From a virus, in the IMG/VR virus record IMGVR_UViG_3300023178_000189, positions 1 to 29,561 of that record: 29,561 bases of DNA, one strand, 5' to 3'. Positions 15,001-22,648 of the stretch are shown here, piece by piece (the first letter of the stretch is position 1; each line of letters begins with the position of its first letter). Below the pieces are notes generated by a model. It worked only from the letters and a program-made list of their open reading frames with translations, made no database searches and was not told the origin of the DNA. Made by a program: the position numbers and the translations under genes.

Positions 15001-18000
15001 TCCCAACGGTCAACTTGCTTCGACAGCATGTCTAGCTTTTTACTTCGGTATACAGTCAGCTCATTTTGAGTTTTGTTTAGTTTCCCAACTACAGACATGT
15101 TGAAGCCATCAGCCAGCTTCGTAAGCATAGTGTTAGTAAACGCGCCCAACACACTTTGCATTGTGTTTACGTCCATAGCGTCAGAAAACGCCAAGAAGTC
15201 TCGGACACCTTTTTCTGGGTCTCTAACCGCGTTTATTATGCCTTTTGACTGACCTAAAAACTTACGCAACGTGTTTTGCTGCGCCTGCAACTTCTGCACC
15301 TTAGAAAGCTTTTCTACTTGCTTCTTGGCTTGCACCACTTGGCTTGCACGTTTTGGCCTAGTGCGTACCTGTTCTTCTGCAAGACGGCCAGTCAAGTCGA
15401 TTAGCTGCTCGAACGCGCTTATGTCTCTGCTGGGCCTACCCAACATCCGACGAATTATGTCTACAAAGTTAGAGAATGCTGTTTTAATAGCTCCGAGTTG
15501 GTATTTGTTTACAGGAGCCATGTTGAGCAACATCTCTTGAAGCGGTTGCTCGGTAATGCCATAGCTAAGAAATTCAGCTATGTCAGTAAAATTATCTGTA
15601 CTTTTAGCTAGACGCTGCAATGCAGGTGATGCACGATCTGACGCAAGTAAGTTTTGGTACTGTACCCCTACTTGGTGCATCAACAGAAGCGCGTCATCTA
15701 TTGCAGCTTGTGCTTCTTGGGATATAAGCAGACCTTGTTTAAAGCTTGATATTATATCCAGCGTACTGGCATGGATCATTTCATGTAATACAGTGCGAGC
15801 GTCCAAGCCCTCAACTGAATCTATGTACATGGTGTTAGTTTCTGGGTCGAAAAGACCAGCAGAAATTTGCTTTCCGTTCTCGTCTACCCAATATTGAAGC
15901 AAGTCATCCGGTACTTGTTCCGAGTTTTCTATAAGCTGAAACTTCGTAGCTAATTTTTTTGCTATCGGCCTAAACAGTGCAGCTAAGCCTCTCTCAAAGT
16001 CTGTCCTGTTAGTGTCAGCGTTAATTACCTCCATTGCTTCTTCCGCAGTTGTGACCTCTTCTATCGGGCCATCAATCATCTCTTTGCGCGGAACTAACGG
16101 AGCATATTCGCCGGGTACTATTTCGTTTCTTACTGTTTTGTTTTCTAGTGGAATTATGCCTGTAGGAGCTTTAGCCTTAGCTCTTTTTCGCGCTTCGGCC
16201 AGCATCTCTGGTGTGAGCCTTGCATCCTGTAAAGCTCTTAAAGCAGCAGTGTGGGCCGCTCTACCTTCTAACCTAGAGTTGTTTGCTATGTTGATGACAT
16301 CAGCTAGCTGGTCTATGGTTTTGTCTTGCAGTGCGGCAATTTCGTTTTGTATCTCGTTATAAGCAATTCGCTGCTTGTTCGCATCCCTACGGGCGCGGCG
16401 TGCAGATTCCTCTGGGTTAGCGCCTAGTATTCGATATGACTGTATTCTTCTTTGTACTCTGGCTTCATATTGAGCATCAGGGTCAGCGTCGTACTCATTA
16501 AAAGCCTCTTGGTTGGCAAAGAACGGAACATAACCTTTTTTACTTAATATTTTCTGTACGCCCCTATCCAGAGAGTTTGTAAGTTTCTCTACAGTGCGTA
16601 TCTCAGATTTTCTCTGGTTGTCCTGTCTTTTTTGCAGCTCATTAACTCTGGCAGTAGCCTCCGGAGCGCGCTCTACGGGGGGCCTACCAACTTGAGCTTC
16701 CGGTGCTTCTTCTATGCCGGGCAGCCCGATTTGTTCTTGGTCTGGAGTTATTGCCGCTGCTTTAGGCTTTTGTTCTGGTGTGCTACCGGCAAGAGACAAA
16801 GACTCATCTATGTTTTCATTCTCTATTGTGTCTAAGTCTTTTTGTGTATCTGTTTCTATCCCCGCCATCCATGCTTCGTAATCATCCGGAGTCGGTTCAT
16901 CCCTGACTTCTTCTTTTTGTGCTGGCGCAGCTTCATCTTGGTTAGTATCTATTCCACCTATTTCTGCTGTGTCAGTTTCTGTGTCTACTTCAGGCGCTGA
17001 TTCAGTTCTGGCAAGAGTCAGTCCTTCTCCGCGCACACCTCTGACGTACATCTCAGCCGCTTCTTGTCCGTACTGGGCAACTAAACGACCGATCTTTTCA
17101 GGGTCTATTTCTTGCCCTTGGTCTGCATCTACTTCATCTGCTATCGCATCAAACCAAACAGGAGCCTCAATGTCTCCTTCTTCGTCAGTTGCAACTTCTT
17201 CCGCTACGACTTCTTCTGGTTGCGCCTCTACTTCTAAGCCTTCTGTTTCCAACGCTCTTCTTTCGGCTTCTTGTTCTGCTCGCGCAGTGTCCGCAACCTG
17301 CGCCTCGACCGCACCTACACCGCCACCGATAATGCCACCGACAATGCCTTCCAATGCAGCTTGGCCTACTACGCCACGACTAAGTGGTACGTCCACGCCT
17401 TCTCTTTGCAGAGCTAGGTTCTGGGCAAAGCGTTCTTGGGCTGCTTGTATGGCTTCTGGTGCGCCCTCTCGCCCAGCGGCTTCAACCATGTTCCTAACAA
17501 CGCCACGACTTAGCCCATCTTGCATTAGGCGCTTACCAAATTCAGTTTTAAGCACTGTTTCTGGCACACCAAACCTAGATGCCAACCAGCCGAATGCACC
17601 ACCCAGCGCGATCATGTCTAAGTTATCGCCTGTATAAGACTGTGCCTGCGTTGCAATTTCTCTAGCTTCTTGCTCGCTAAGACCTTGCTTGAGCATTTCG
17701 TCATTAACAGTGCTGAATACGGCGTCTTTTACTAGGCCAACACCAGAACCAACACCATACCCAGCCACACCAACTGTACCGCCATACACAGCGGCAGCGA
17801 GAGCAGGGATAATTGTGCCTACGCCTTGTGCAGCAAAGTCTAATGGGGAAGTAGCAAACGCTCTGAGAGCGGCTTTGACTTGCGCTCCTGCGCCTTTGTC
17901 CTCGGCTTCTTGCATGATCCTAGCAACTTCTTGCTGGTCTGCTTTAGCCTGTGCAGAGAGAAGTCCGTCTATATACTCTTCGACTCCGCTTAGTTGTCGA

Positions 18001-18317
18001 GAGACAGGATTATCTGCACCAAAGATATCTGTGATTAGCTTCGTACCAGTAACTACGCCACTGGCAAGATTCAGAGGTATGTCAGCAGCCTCCCGCAATA
18101 TATTGGACTGTACGGGAGGAGGTTCTTGGGCTGGGGGTTCTACCTGCACAGGGTCAAACTGATCGAAGAAATTACCATCAACCGTTTGTACAGGCTCTTG
18201 TTCTGCGGGAGGTTGAGCCTCGTCTAACCCAGTGTCAAACTGGTCAAAGAAATTATCTTGAGCGACATTTTCTTTTGCAGTATCAAACTGGTCAAAAAAG
18301 TTTTGTTGGTCTGCCAT
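12003..18317 (-). CDS. Giant polyvalent protein (zincin, PLxRFG-like)
   Basis: This 2104-residue protein is probably carried in the virion and ejected with the DNA. The motif NFFDQFD occurs three times in the first 56 residues (6-12, 22-28, 49-55). A glycine-rich hydrophobic stretch (about 162-196) may insert into membrane. A long acidic, disordered-looking region (about 330-600) follows. A zincin-like site HEMIH lies at 845-849 in TVLHEMIHAS. A PLxRFG-like segment, PLTRPGKY, lies at 1276-1283, and the HHLERTSREV...QFKSYQFQ part after residue 1645 resembles the C-terminal region of PLxRFG polyvalent proteins. Another hydrophobic segment follows near 1750-1775. Polyvalent proteins of other mobile elements enter the new host and act on its defences; that role is inferred here. 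It is the last gene of the late arm. Confidence 0.75.
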   Translation of the reverse strand: MADQQNFFDQFDTAKENVAQDNFFDQFDTGLDEAQPPAEQEPVQTVDGNFFDQFDPVQVEPPAQEPPPVQSNILREAADIPLNLASGVVTGTKLITDIFGADNPVSRQLSGVEEYIDGLLSAQAKADQQEVARIMQEAEDKGAGAQVKAALRAFATSPLDFAAQGVGTIIPALAAAVYGGTVGVAGYGVGSGVGLVKDAVFSTVNDEMLKQGLSEQEAREIATQAQSYTGDNLDMIALGGAFGWLASRFGVPETVLKTEFGKRLMQDGLSRGVVRNMVEAAGREGAPEAIQAAQERFAQNLALQREGVDVPLSRGVVGQAALEGIVGGIIGGGVGAVEAQVADTARAEQEAERRALETEGLEVEAQPEEVVAEEVATDEEGDIEAPVWFDAIADEVDADQGQEIDPEKIGRLVAQYGQEAAEMYVRGVRGEGLTLARTESAPEVDTETDTAEIGGIDTNQDEAAPAQKEEVRDEPTPDDYEAWMAGIETDTQKDLDTIENENIDESLSLAGSTPEQKPKAAAITPDQEQIGLPGIEEAPEAQVGRPPVERAPEATARVNELQKRQDNQRKSEIRTVEKLTNSLDRGVQKILSKKGYVPFFANQEAFNEYDADPDAQYEARVQRRIQSYRILGANPEESARRARRDANKQRIAYNEIQNEIAALQDKTIDQLADVINIANNSRLEGRAAHTAALRALQDARLTPEMLAEARKRAKAKAPTGIIPLENKTVRNEIVPGEYAPLVPRKEMIDGPIEEVTTAEEAMEVINADTNRTDFERGLAALFRPIAKKLATKFQLIENSEQVPDDLLQYWVDENGKQISAGLFDPETNTMYIDSVEGLDARTVLHEMIHASTLDIISSFKQGLLISQEAQAAIDDALLLMHQVGVQYQNLLASDRASPALQRLAKSTDNFTDIAEFLSYGITEQPLQEMLLNMAPVNKYQLGAIKTAFSNFVDIIRRMLGRPSRDISAFEQLIDLTGRLAEEQVRTRPKRASQVVQAKKQVEKLSKVQKLQAQQNTLRKFLGQSKGIINAVRDPEKGVRDFLAFSDAMDVNTMQSVLGAFTNTMLTKLADGFNMSVVGKLNKTQNELTVYRSKKLDMLSKQVDRWEKYILANTEGGAILEDLLHFSSVFDVLIYSTKTKRTISLKQSKNTDTTLRGLKFELQELNKNPSPTNDEIAEMDRLGREIAKREEEIEDVFKIYEELKASKNGATGLEIYAQTLQEYENDLNEQQALLVNNVRKDPNIPGTEQDTNSPKGKLLANIVRDYQEARKLRVYVPLTRPGKYGVRMPGKNGALYPFETRAEANRFIADYMADNPSSARPQPESFENPAKDLRKQITSDSLKLQEIFKQIDDIQTLGKEGVNTLKDTIYQMYLLSLPEGNVRRAYIRRKNRAGFSNDALRAFITTKLANINQTSRAKYSRVIRNQISEGRAQIEGEQREQPTIIGETARDVQKRYTEFAKKNALLNEAELRATNELSPPKLNSVESVLDYVSRAGTKTGFLFLLSSMRSAIIQPTQLAIFGYGTLHAEYGAAKTSLMAGKYMKNFMTFRGLGSTDSGENGEILDERGEPAIRNSKYVKGSPIKNALQKAWDYADMRNVFIATRIHDITGRAEPEESAIRATGSRTRMRASRATKFTYSVMTGALHHLERTSREVFYMSAFELEYEKQLKAGVTGDSAIEAAAEKAIKLTFEGMFDYSSYNKPRYAKQWWGRMAYQFKSYQFQALGYIVQNFYKAYAASGLTREEKKKAATKFWDTMGMGFVFGGATGMLGYTAAVAFMDGLREFLRPDYDDEDADYFYDVDDAGNPLGLRSIDLYIRNNLIPRYFGAESGLAKQFGLEPETAELLARAVELGPISALTDWNAQPSLALDGLWFRDSVPRETTEDAWVNGMFDFTLGAFGGVARNTARGFDFILDGDVMRGFEAMAPGFIKEPMEALRLGTQGFKTRDGITEIRPPDYYDAWKLLGQTIGFGSTEVAESQESTFIIKRLQAERTEARNTLYQDYAEAADRLVNANMSAGPESEEAKKARAELLDMQKEVAKYNYMYFYDAISPDDLTRSVTTRMKRAAISTDGLFLNSKEAPYLYPIIRDSRSDPVPNRLPAIPD
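18153..18306 (-). repeat. Three NFFDQFD-coding repeats
   Basis: Three short related DNA segments at about 18286-18302, 18238-18254 and 18157-18173 encode the identical heptapeptide NFFDQFD at the N-terminus of the giant protein. They are separated by variable proline-, glutamate- and glutamine-rich linkers, and third-position differences between the copies suggest selection on the peptide and not a recent DNA duplication. Confidence 0.8.
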
Positions 18318-18328
18318 AAGACCCTCAA

Positions 18329-20650
18329 CTATTGACCTAAAAATCTAGCTGCTGCACCTTGCCCAAATTTCTCATCAAACTCAGCACGACGTTGAGGGTT
18401 AGCAATTAACGCTTGTATTTGACTCGCGTTAGGTTGAGCACCAGTGGTACTCGTACCGTATTGGTTTCTTATTTGTTCGGCTAAATCCAATATCTTTTGC
18501 TGTCTTAGCTCTGGTTGACCAATGGTACTCATATCATTTGCCAATACGTCTGCGGCAGCACGTATTGAATCGTTTACTGCGCTTTGTTGTAGCTGTTGTT
18601 CAGTTACACCAATTCTTGACATTTGCGCTTTGATTTCTTGGTCGAACAACGCTTCTAACGCCCTGCTATCTAGTTCTACAGCACTAAGATTCGGATTATC
18701 TTGTTTTGCTTGATTTCTAAGCGTCCTAAACTTCCGACCAAACTCCGTGTTTTCTTTGTTCAGATTTGCTACTGCTAACTGCACATCACCTTGAATCTGA
18801 GCAACGTCCAGAGAAGTTTGGGCCGATAGTTGACGCCCTGCTGCTCTTTCGGCTCTGTCTGCTTCCGAAACTGCTATATCGGCCAAGTTTTTGTTGATAG
18901 CCTGAGTTACAGTCATTCCTGTTTGAACTTGGTCTCTTACGCCTTGCCGTGCTGCTTCTTCTGCTTGGAACTCATTCAAGCCCATAGCTTGCATTTCTTT
19001 TACAAGAGCATCGAACTCGGCAGCAGTCTTATCGCTAGATTCAATTTGCGCTTTGAGTAATCTATCAGCTTCGGCACGTTCACCAGCACCAAAACCACCA
19101 AGACCTTCTCTACCACCTCGCTCCAGAGCAGCTCTTAGGCGGTTAAAACGCATTGCTTCTGGCGTAAACTCCGTTTCTCTCAACCTTCTGCTTTCTTCTT
19201 GCGCCTGTCTACGTGACTCTTGGGCTTCTCTTGTTGGCCCCATAATTTCAGCGAGCCTGTCGCTCACACGCCTAGCATCTGCTTCTTCGTCTAGTGCCAT
19301 CAAACCTTTGCTTCTTTCTAGCAATGTTGCCATGTCTGACTGAAAGTTTTCAGGGAGTTGGGTTGGAAAACTTTGAGGTGCAGGAGCGCGAACTTCTTCC
19401 GCGCCCTCGGTTGTTGGTGCTGGCGTTGGTTCTTCTTCCGCACCTAAGCCGCCCATAGGTAAAGTAGATTGGTCTGCATTAGGCAAATATTCGGTTATAG
19501 TAGGTTCAGGCCCTGTAGCATAGTTGTACTGTGCTTCTGTTACGCCCGTATCTGTAGTCAACGCTTCTCTGCTGCTTAAAATTCTTCTAGCTTCTGCTGG
19601 CGACTTACCAGAGTTTATAAGTGCAACAAGATCGTTAAAAGCAGCTCTATTGGCTTCTCTCTCGGCTTCTCTTCGTGCGCGGGCTTCCTGAGCTGCCTGT
19701 CTTCTCTGTTCTTGCGCTGCTGTGTCTCTTCGGCGTACTAAAGAACCATCAGGGCCAGCGTAGCCTTTTACCTCACCACCCATCATTTTGTTCTGCTGTA
19801 CGCTTTGCAGTGCTTCTCGTCGAGTGGTCTCGTCAAAACTATTCACAAGCTCTAAAGTGCGGGCTATTCTCTCTTCGTTGCCACTCTCTAAAGCTTTGGT
19901 GTAGTCGTCGTAAACACTTAAAAATAGTGCGTTTACGTCTACTGGTTCTTCTTTTTCTTCGGGCTTTCTCTTCATCAGATTAGCCAGACCAGACACACCT
20001 TGCCCGATGTCGTACATTAAATTCTTCACAGGTAAGTAGTAGCTACCGCCGCCCGGCACGGGGATATAGTCAGAAACTCTCCTGCCTCTGGCCATTCTTT
20101 CGGCTTGTCTTTCGGCTTCGTCTGCCTTCAAACCTTCGTCAAGTTCTCTCAACGCTGCTAGAAAACCCGTGTCTTCCGCCTCTACGTCACCACCTGATTC
20201 ATACCCAATAACCCCACCATTAGCAGCCATGCGGCGCATGTTAGTCGCAGGTAGGCCGGGCAAGCCAGCCGCCATCTGGGGCGCTCTTCGTTGTGGCATA
20301 GGGCCTAACATCTGTCTGGCTCTAGCTTGCTGGACTTGTCTACCCCGCAGTGCTTGGCCGGGCATCATGCTGCGTAGCATTCCAGCTAAGCCTTGGTTAA
20401 CTTGGTCGTTAATAGAGGGATTAGGAGGAGCCTGAAACTGTGCGGCTCTCTCGTCATTCTCGGCGCTTTTTAGCAGCTCCAGAGCTTCATTACGCTTCAT
20501 CAAAGCAGCCGTAGCTAACGGCATATCGGTCTTTTCCGCCATTTCGTCTGCGCCTACTACGTCCAGAGCTGCGCCCATTCTGGGATCAACGGGCTGAGCA
20601 GCCATAGGAGCCTGTGGCATAAGTCCACCTAAACCTTGTTGTATAGCCAT
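18329..20650 (-). CDS. Internal virion protein, coiled-coil rich
   Basis: This 773-residue protein is rich in Ala, Gln, Glu and Arg, with long predicted helices (for example residues 310-345 and 460-560) as in tape-measure or ejectosome proteins. It carries a double glycine motif, ANGGVIGYESGGDV (143-156), and a second copy-like MMGGEVKGYAG (289-299). I do not recognise an enzymatic domain. AGGAG precedes ATG 20650. It lies between the giant protein and another structural gene in the same minus-strand unit, a position where short-tailed phages often encode internal ejected proteins. Structural role is inferred from composition and context. Confidence 0.65.
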   Translation of the reverse strand: MAIQQGLGGLMPQAPMAAQPVDPRMGAALDVVGADEMAEKTDMPLATAALMKRNEALELLKSAENDERAAQFQAPPNPSINDQVNQGLAGMLRSMMPGQALRGRQVQQARARQMLGPMPQRRAPQMAAGLPGLPATNMRRMAANGGVIGYESGGDVEAEDTGFLAALRELDEGLKADEAERQAERMARGRRVSDYIPVPGGGSYYLPVKNLMYDIGQGVSGLANLMKRKPEEKEEPVDVNALFLSVYDDYTKALESGNEERIARTLELVNSFDETTRREALQSVQQNKMMGGEVKGYAGPDGSLVRRRDTAAQEQRRQAAQEARARREAEREANRAAFNDLVALINSGKSPAEARRILSSREALTTDTGVTEAQYNYATGPEPTITEYLPNADQSTLPMGGLGAEEEPTPAPTTEGAEEVRAPAPQSFPTQLPENFQSDMATLLERSKGLMALDEEADARRVSDRLAEIMGPTREAQESRRQAQEESRRLRETEFTPEAMRFNRLRAALERGGREGLGGFGAGERAEADRLLKAQIESSDKTAAEFDALVKEMQAMGLNEFQAEEAARQGVRDQVQTGMTVTQAINKNLADIAVSEADRAERAAGRQLSAQTSLDVAQIQGDVQLAVANLNKENTEFGRKFRTLRNQAKQDNPNLSAVELDSRALEALFDQEIKAQMSRIGVTEQQLQQSAVNDSIRAAADVLANDMSTIGQPELRQQKILDLAEQIRNQYGTSTTGAQPNASQIQALIANPQRRAEFDEKFGQGAAARFLGQ

Positions 20651-20665
20651 TACTAACTCCTAACC

Positions 20666-21439
20666 TTAAGACCCGAAATAGTCGCTTAAAAGACTGTATA
20701 TACCTGTCACATCAGACAGCCCACTTTGCAAATTCTGTAGCCCAGACGGTTGGTAATACGAATAACTCTGAGTCTCCAAAGGCAAGCCTTGCAACAACGA
20801 CTGCATGAACTGTGTCTGCTTATATGGGTAGTCCCTTTCCTGCTCAAACTGCGCTATGTCAGCAGCTACACCTGCTTGCTCTATAGCTCGTTGTTCTGCA
20901 CCTGCTTGTCGTTGCGCAGCTAGAGCATCCAAGCCGTATCCTCGCTCTCTACCTAATAGGTCAACCGCTTTATCGTACGCAGTTCGGTAGCCTTCTCCGG
21001 TAAGTTGGGCCATCCTGTCCAGTAGTCCGCGCTGTAACTCAGCTTCGGCCACACCTTGTCGAGAACCTCCGTACGCACCGGCTTTACCGTACTGGCTTTG
21101 AAGCTGCTGTGCTTGTATTTCGGCTTGGCGTCTGGCGGCTTCTAGCTGTGGGTTCAGCGCCTGTTCAATATATGGGTTCATTAGACCAGCAATTTGTTGC
21201 TGCGTAGTCCCCCCAGTTAAGGTACTCGGTGCGCTTAACGCGCCTAACCCAGCAAAGGCTTGTTGCTGTAGTTCAGAAGCCCCAGCGGTAAGTGGGCCTT
21301 CGTAGGGGGTATACGGCATATTTGCCAAAGCCGCGCCACGACCAAGCATGTCGGTTACATACGGGCCAGCCCAGCTAGAGAGCGAAGACTCTTCTGCTGT
21401 TACGTTATTTACGTTACCGCCGTTGTTGTAATATTTCAT
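20666..21439 (-). CDS. Structural protein with GGNV N-terminus
   Basis: This 257-residue protein starts with YYNNGGNV (residues 3-10), followed by a helical Ala/Gln-rich body with a YGGSRQGVAEAELQ segment and a Tyr/Gln-rich C-terminal end. Helical proteins of this build with an (F/Y)GGSR segment are common in the virion gene block of marine phages. No catalytic motif, signal peptide or membrane segment is seen. GAGGTTGAG lies just before the ATG. It probably belongs to the tail or internal core, by context. Confidence 0.65.
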   Translation of the reverse strand: MKYYNNGGNVNNVTAEESSLSSWAGPYVTDMLGRGAALANMPYTPYEGPLTAGASELQQQAFAGLGALSAPSTLTGGTTQQQIAGLMNPYIEQALNPQLEAARRQAEIQAQQLQSQYGKAGAYGGSRQGVAEAELQRGLLDRMAQLTGEGYRTAYDKAVDLLGRERGYGLDALAAQRQAGAEQRAIEQAGVAADIAQFEQERDYPYKQTQFMQSLLQGLPLETQSYSYYQPSGLQNLQSGLSDVTGIYSLLSDYFGS

Positions 21440-21446
21440 CTCAACC

Positions 21447-22646
21447 TCACGCTGGCATCATCTTGGTAGGGTTGATCTCTGGGCCTTGTTTGGTAGTCCC
21501 AGTACGTTCTTGACGCACCCTATCCATCATTGAATATAGTTGTTGCGCCCCTGCATCAGAGTTGCCATTGCCTAAATGACTCACCACATCAGCGGGAATA
21601 ACGAATTCACCATCACTGAGCGCAGCAGGCTGTTGACCGTCTATTGTAGCGGGTATTTGATCTGCCATCCCGTCAGTAGAGCCACCTAAGTAGTAACCTT
21701 TACCGCCTAAAGAAGCTAGCCCACCGCCAGCATAACCTTGGCTCTTCAGGTAATTGTAAGAATGATGCGGGTAGTAAGTTTCTAGGTAAGCTACGGCATC
21801 TTCTATAGTGAAATTTGGATCAATCCCTTGCGTTATCTCTACAATATCAGTTAGCGGTATGTCGTTGGTTATAGCATAGTCCAACACTCGCCCTGCTTCG
21901 CCGGTGCTAATACCGTCTGTTGACTCCATGTAGTTTATGATTTCAGCTATGTCGTTGTACGGATCGCTAAACAACGGTGTTTGGTTGCCGGGAACAGTCT
22001 GGTATATCTCAAGCCCGCTAAGATCGCTAACCTCCCCTGTAGTAGCTCTAGGCGTGTAGGCTTCTGCATAAGTCTGACGAGCAGGATCGCTTTCTATGGC
22101 TTCCCTTGTTCGGCTTCGTCTTCGCTGGGTGGTTGTTGTATCTTCATCTGCGTCAGTTGCAGCCTGAGTGGTTGTTGTATCTTCGTCTCCCCCACCCGTA
22201 CTCCCGATCCCACCACCGAAAAAACTGGAAAGCAACCCGATAACTGCTTCTTCTGGTAGTGCGCTCAGAAGACCGCTGGCTGCATTGGTAGTGGCGGTGG
22301 TGTCAGTTGCAGTTGCAGGCGTACCGGCAGCACTCATTACTTCGCCGGTTGGGGTAAACGTAGTATCAGTAAAGTATCTACGGCCCATTGAACCGGGTCT
22401 TCTAGGTGTGCCTTCGGCTGTAGTGGTCGCAAAAGCTCCGGGTAGCACCTCACGGGATATCTCATACTCGGGAATGCCGCCCGTGTACCCAACGGGTTGC
22501 TGAGAACTACCCATACCTAAAAATTCACCGACGCTGCTGTCCGGCTTTAGCGCACCATATAAAGTAGCAACCCCACCCGCAGTAGCTGCTGCTTTGGCAA
22601 GGTCAAATTTGCCATTTGTAGAATATAAGTTTTCAAGCCAGCCCAT
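21447..22646 (-). CDS. Structural protein with conserved C-terminal domain
   Basis: This 399-residue protein has a low-complexity N-terminal two thirds and a conserved-looking C-terminal part. The latter begins with a glycine motif, YAGGGLASLGGKGYYLGG, and continues with TDGMADQIPATIDG, PAALSDGEFVIPADVVSHLGNG and MMDRVR, a run I know from marine phage virion proteins of unknown function. The middle contains DEDTTTTQ twice (about residues 154-161 and 167-174). It starts three bases after the stop of the upstream gene, so the pair is tightly linked. It is probably a virion or assembly protein; the biochemical role is unknown. Confidence 0.7.
   Translation of the reverse strand: MGWLENLYSTNGKFDLAKAAATAGGVATLYGALKPDSSVGEFLGMGSSQQPVGYTGGIPEYEISREVLPGAFATTTAEGTPRRPGSMGRRYFTDTTFTPTGEVMSAAGTPATATDTTATTNAASGLLSALPEEAVIGLLSSFFGGGIGSTGGGDEDTTTTQAATDADEDTTTTQRRRSRTREAIESDPARQTYAEAYTPRATTGEVSDLSGLEIYQTVPGNQTPLFSDPYNDIAEIINYMESTDGISTGEAGRVLDYAITNDIPLTDIVEITQGIDPNFTIEDAVAYLETYYPHHSYNYLKSQGYAGGGLASLGGKGYYLGGSTDGMADQIPATIDGQQPAALSDGEFVIPADVVSHLGNGNSDAGAQQLYSMMDRVRQERTGTTKQGPEINPTKMMPA
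22129..22184. repeat. 17-bp direct repeat in the 399-aa gene
   Basis: Two identical 17-bp copies (22129-22145 and 22168-22184) lie 39 bp apart, keeping the reading frame, and encode the duplicated DEDTTTTQ peptide. The spacing equals 13 codons, so gain or loss of one unit would not disrupt the protein. Confidence 0.75.
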
Positions 22647-22648
22647 AA

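Noticed and set aside
16969-17637. 222-codon plus-strand frame opposite the giant gene
   Set aside because: It is Ser/Ala/Pro-rich with no domain, lies opposite an acidic low-complexity coding region and is on the wrong strand for the operon.
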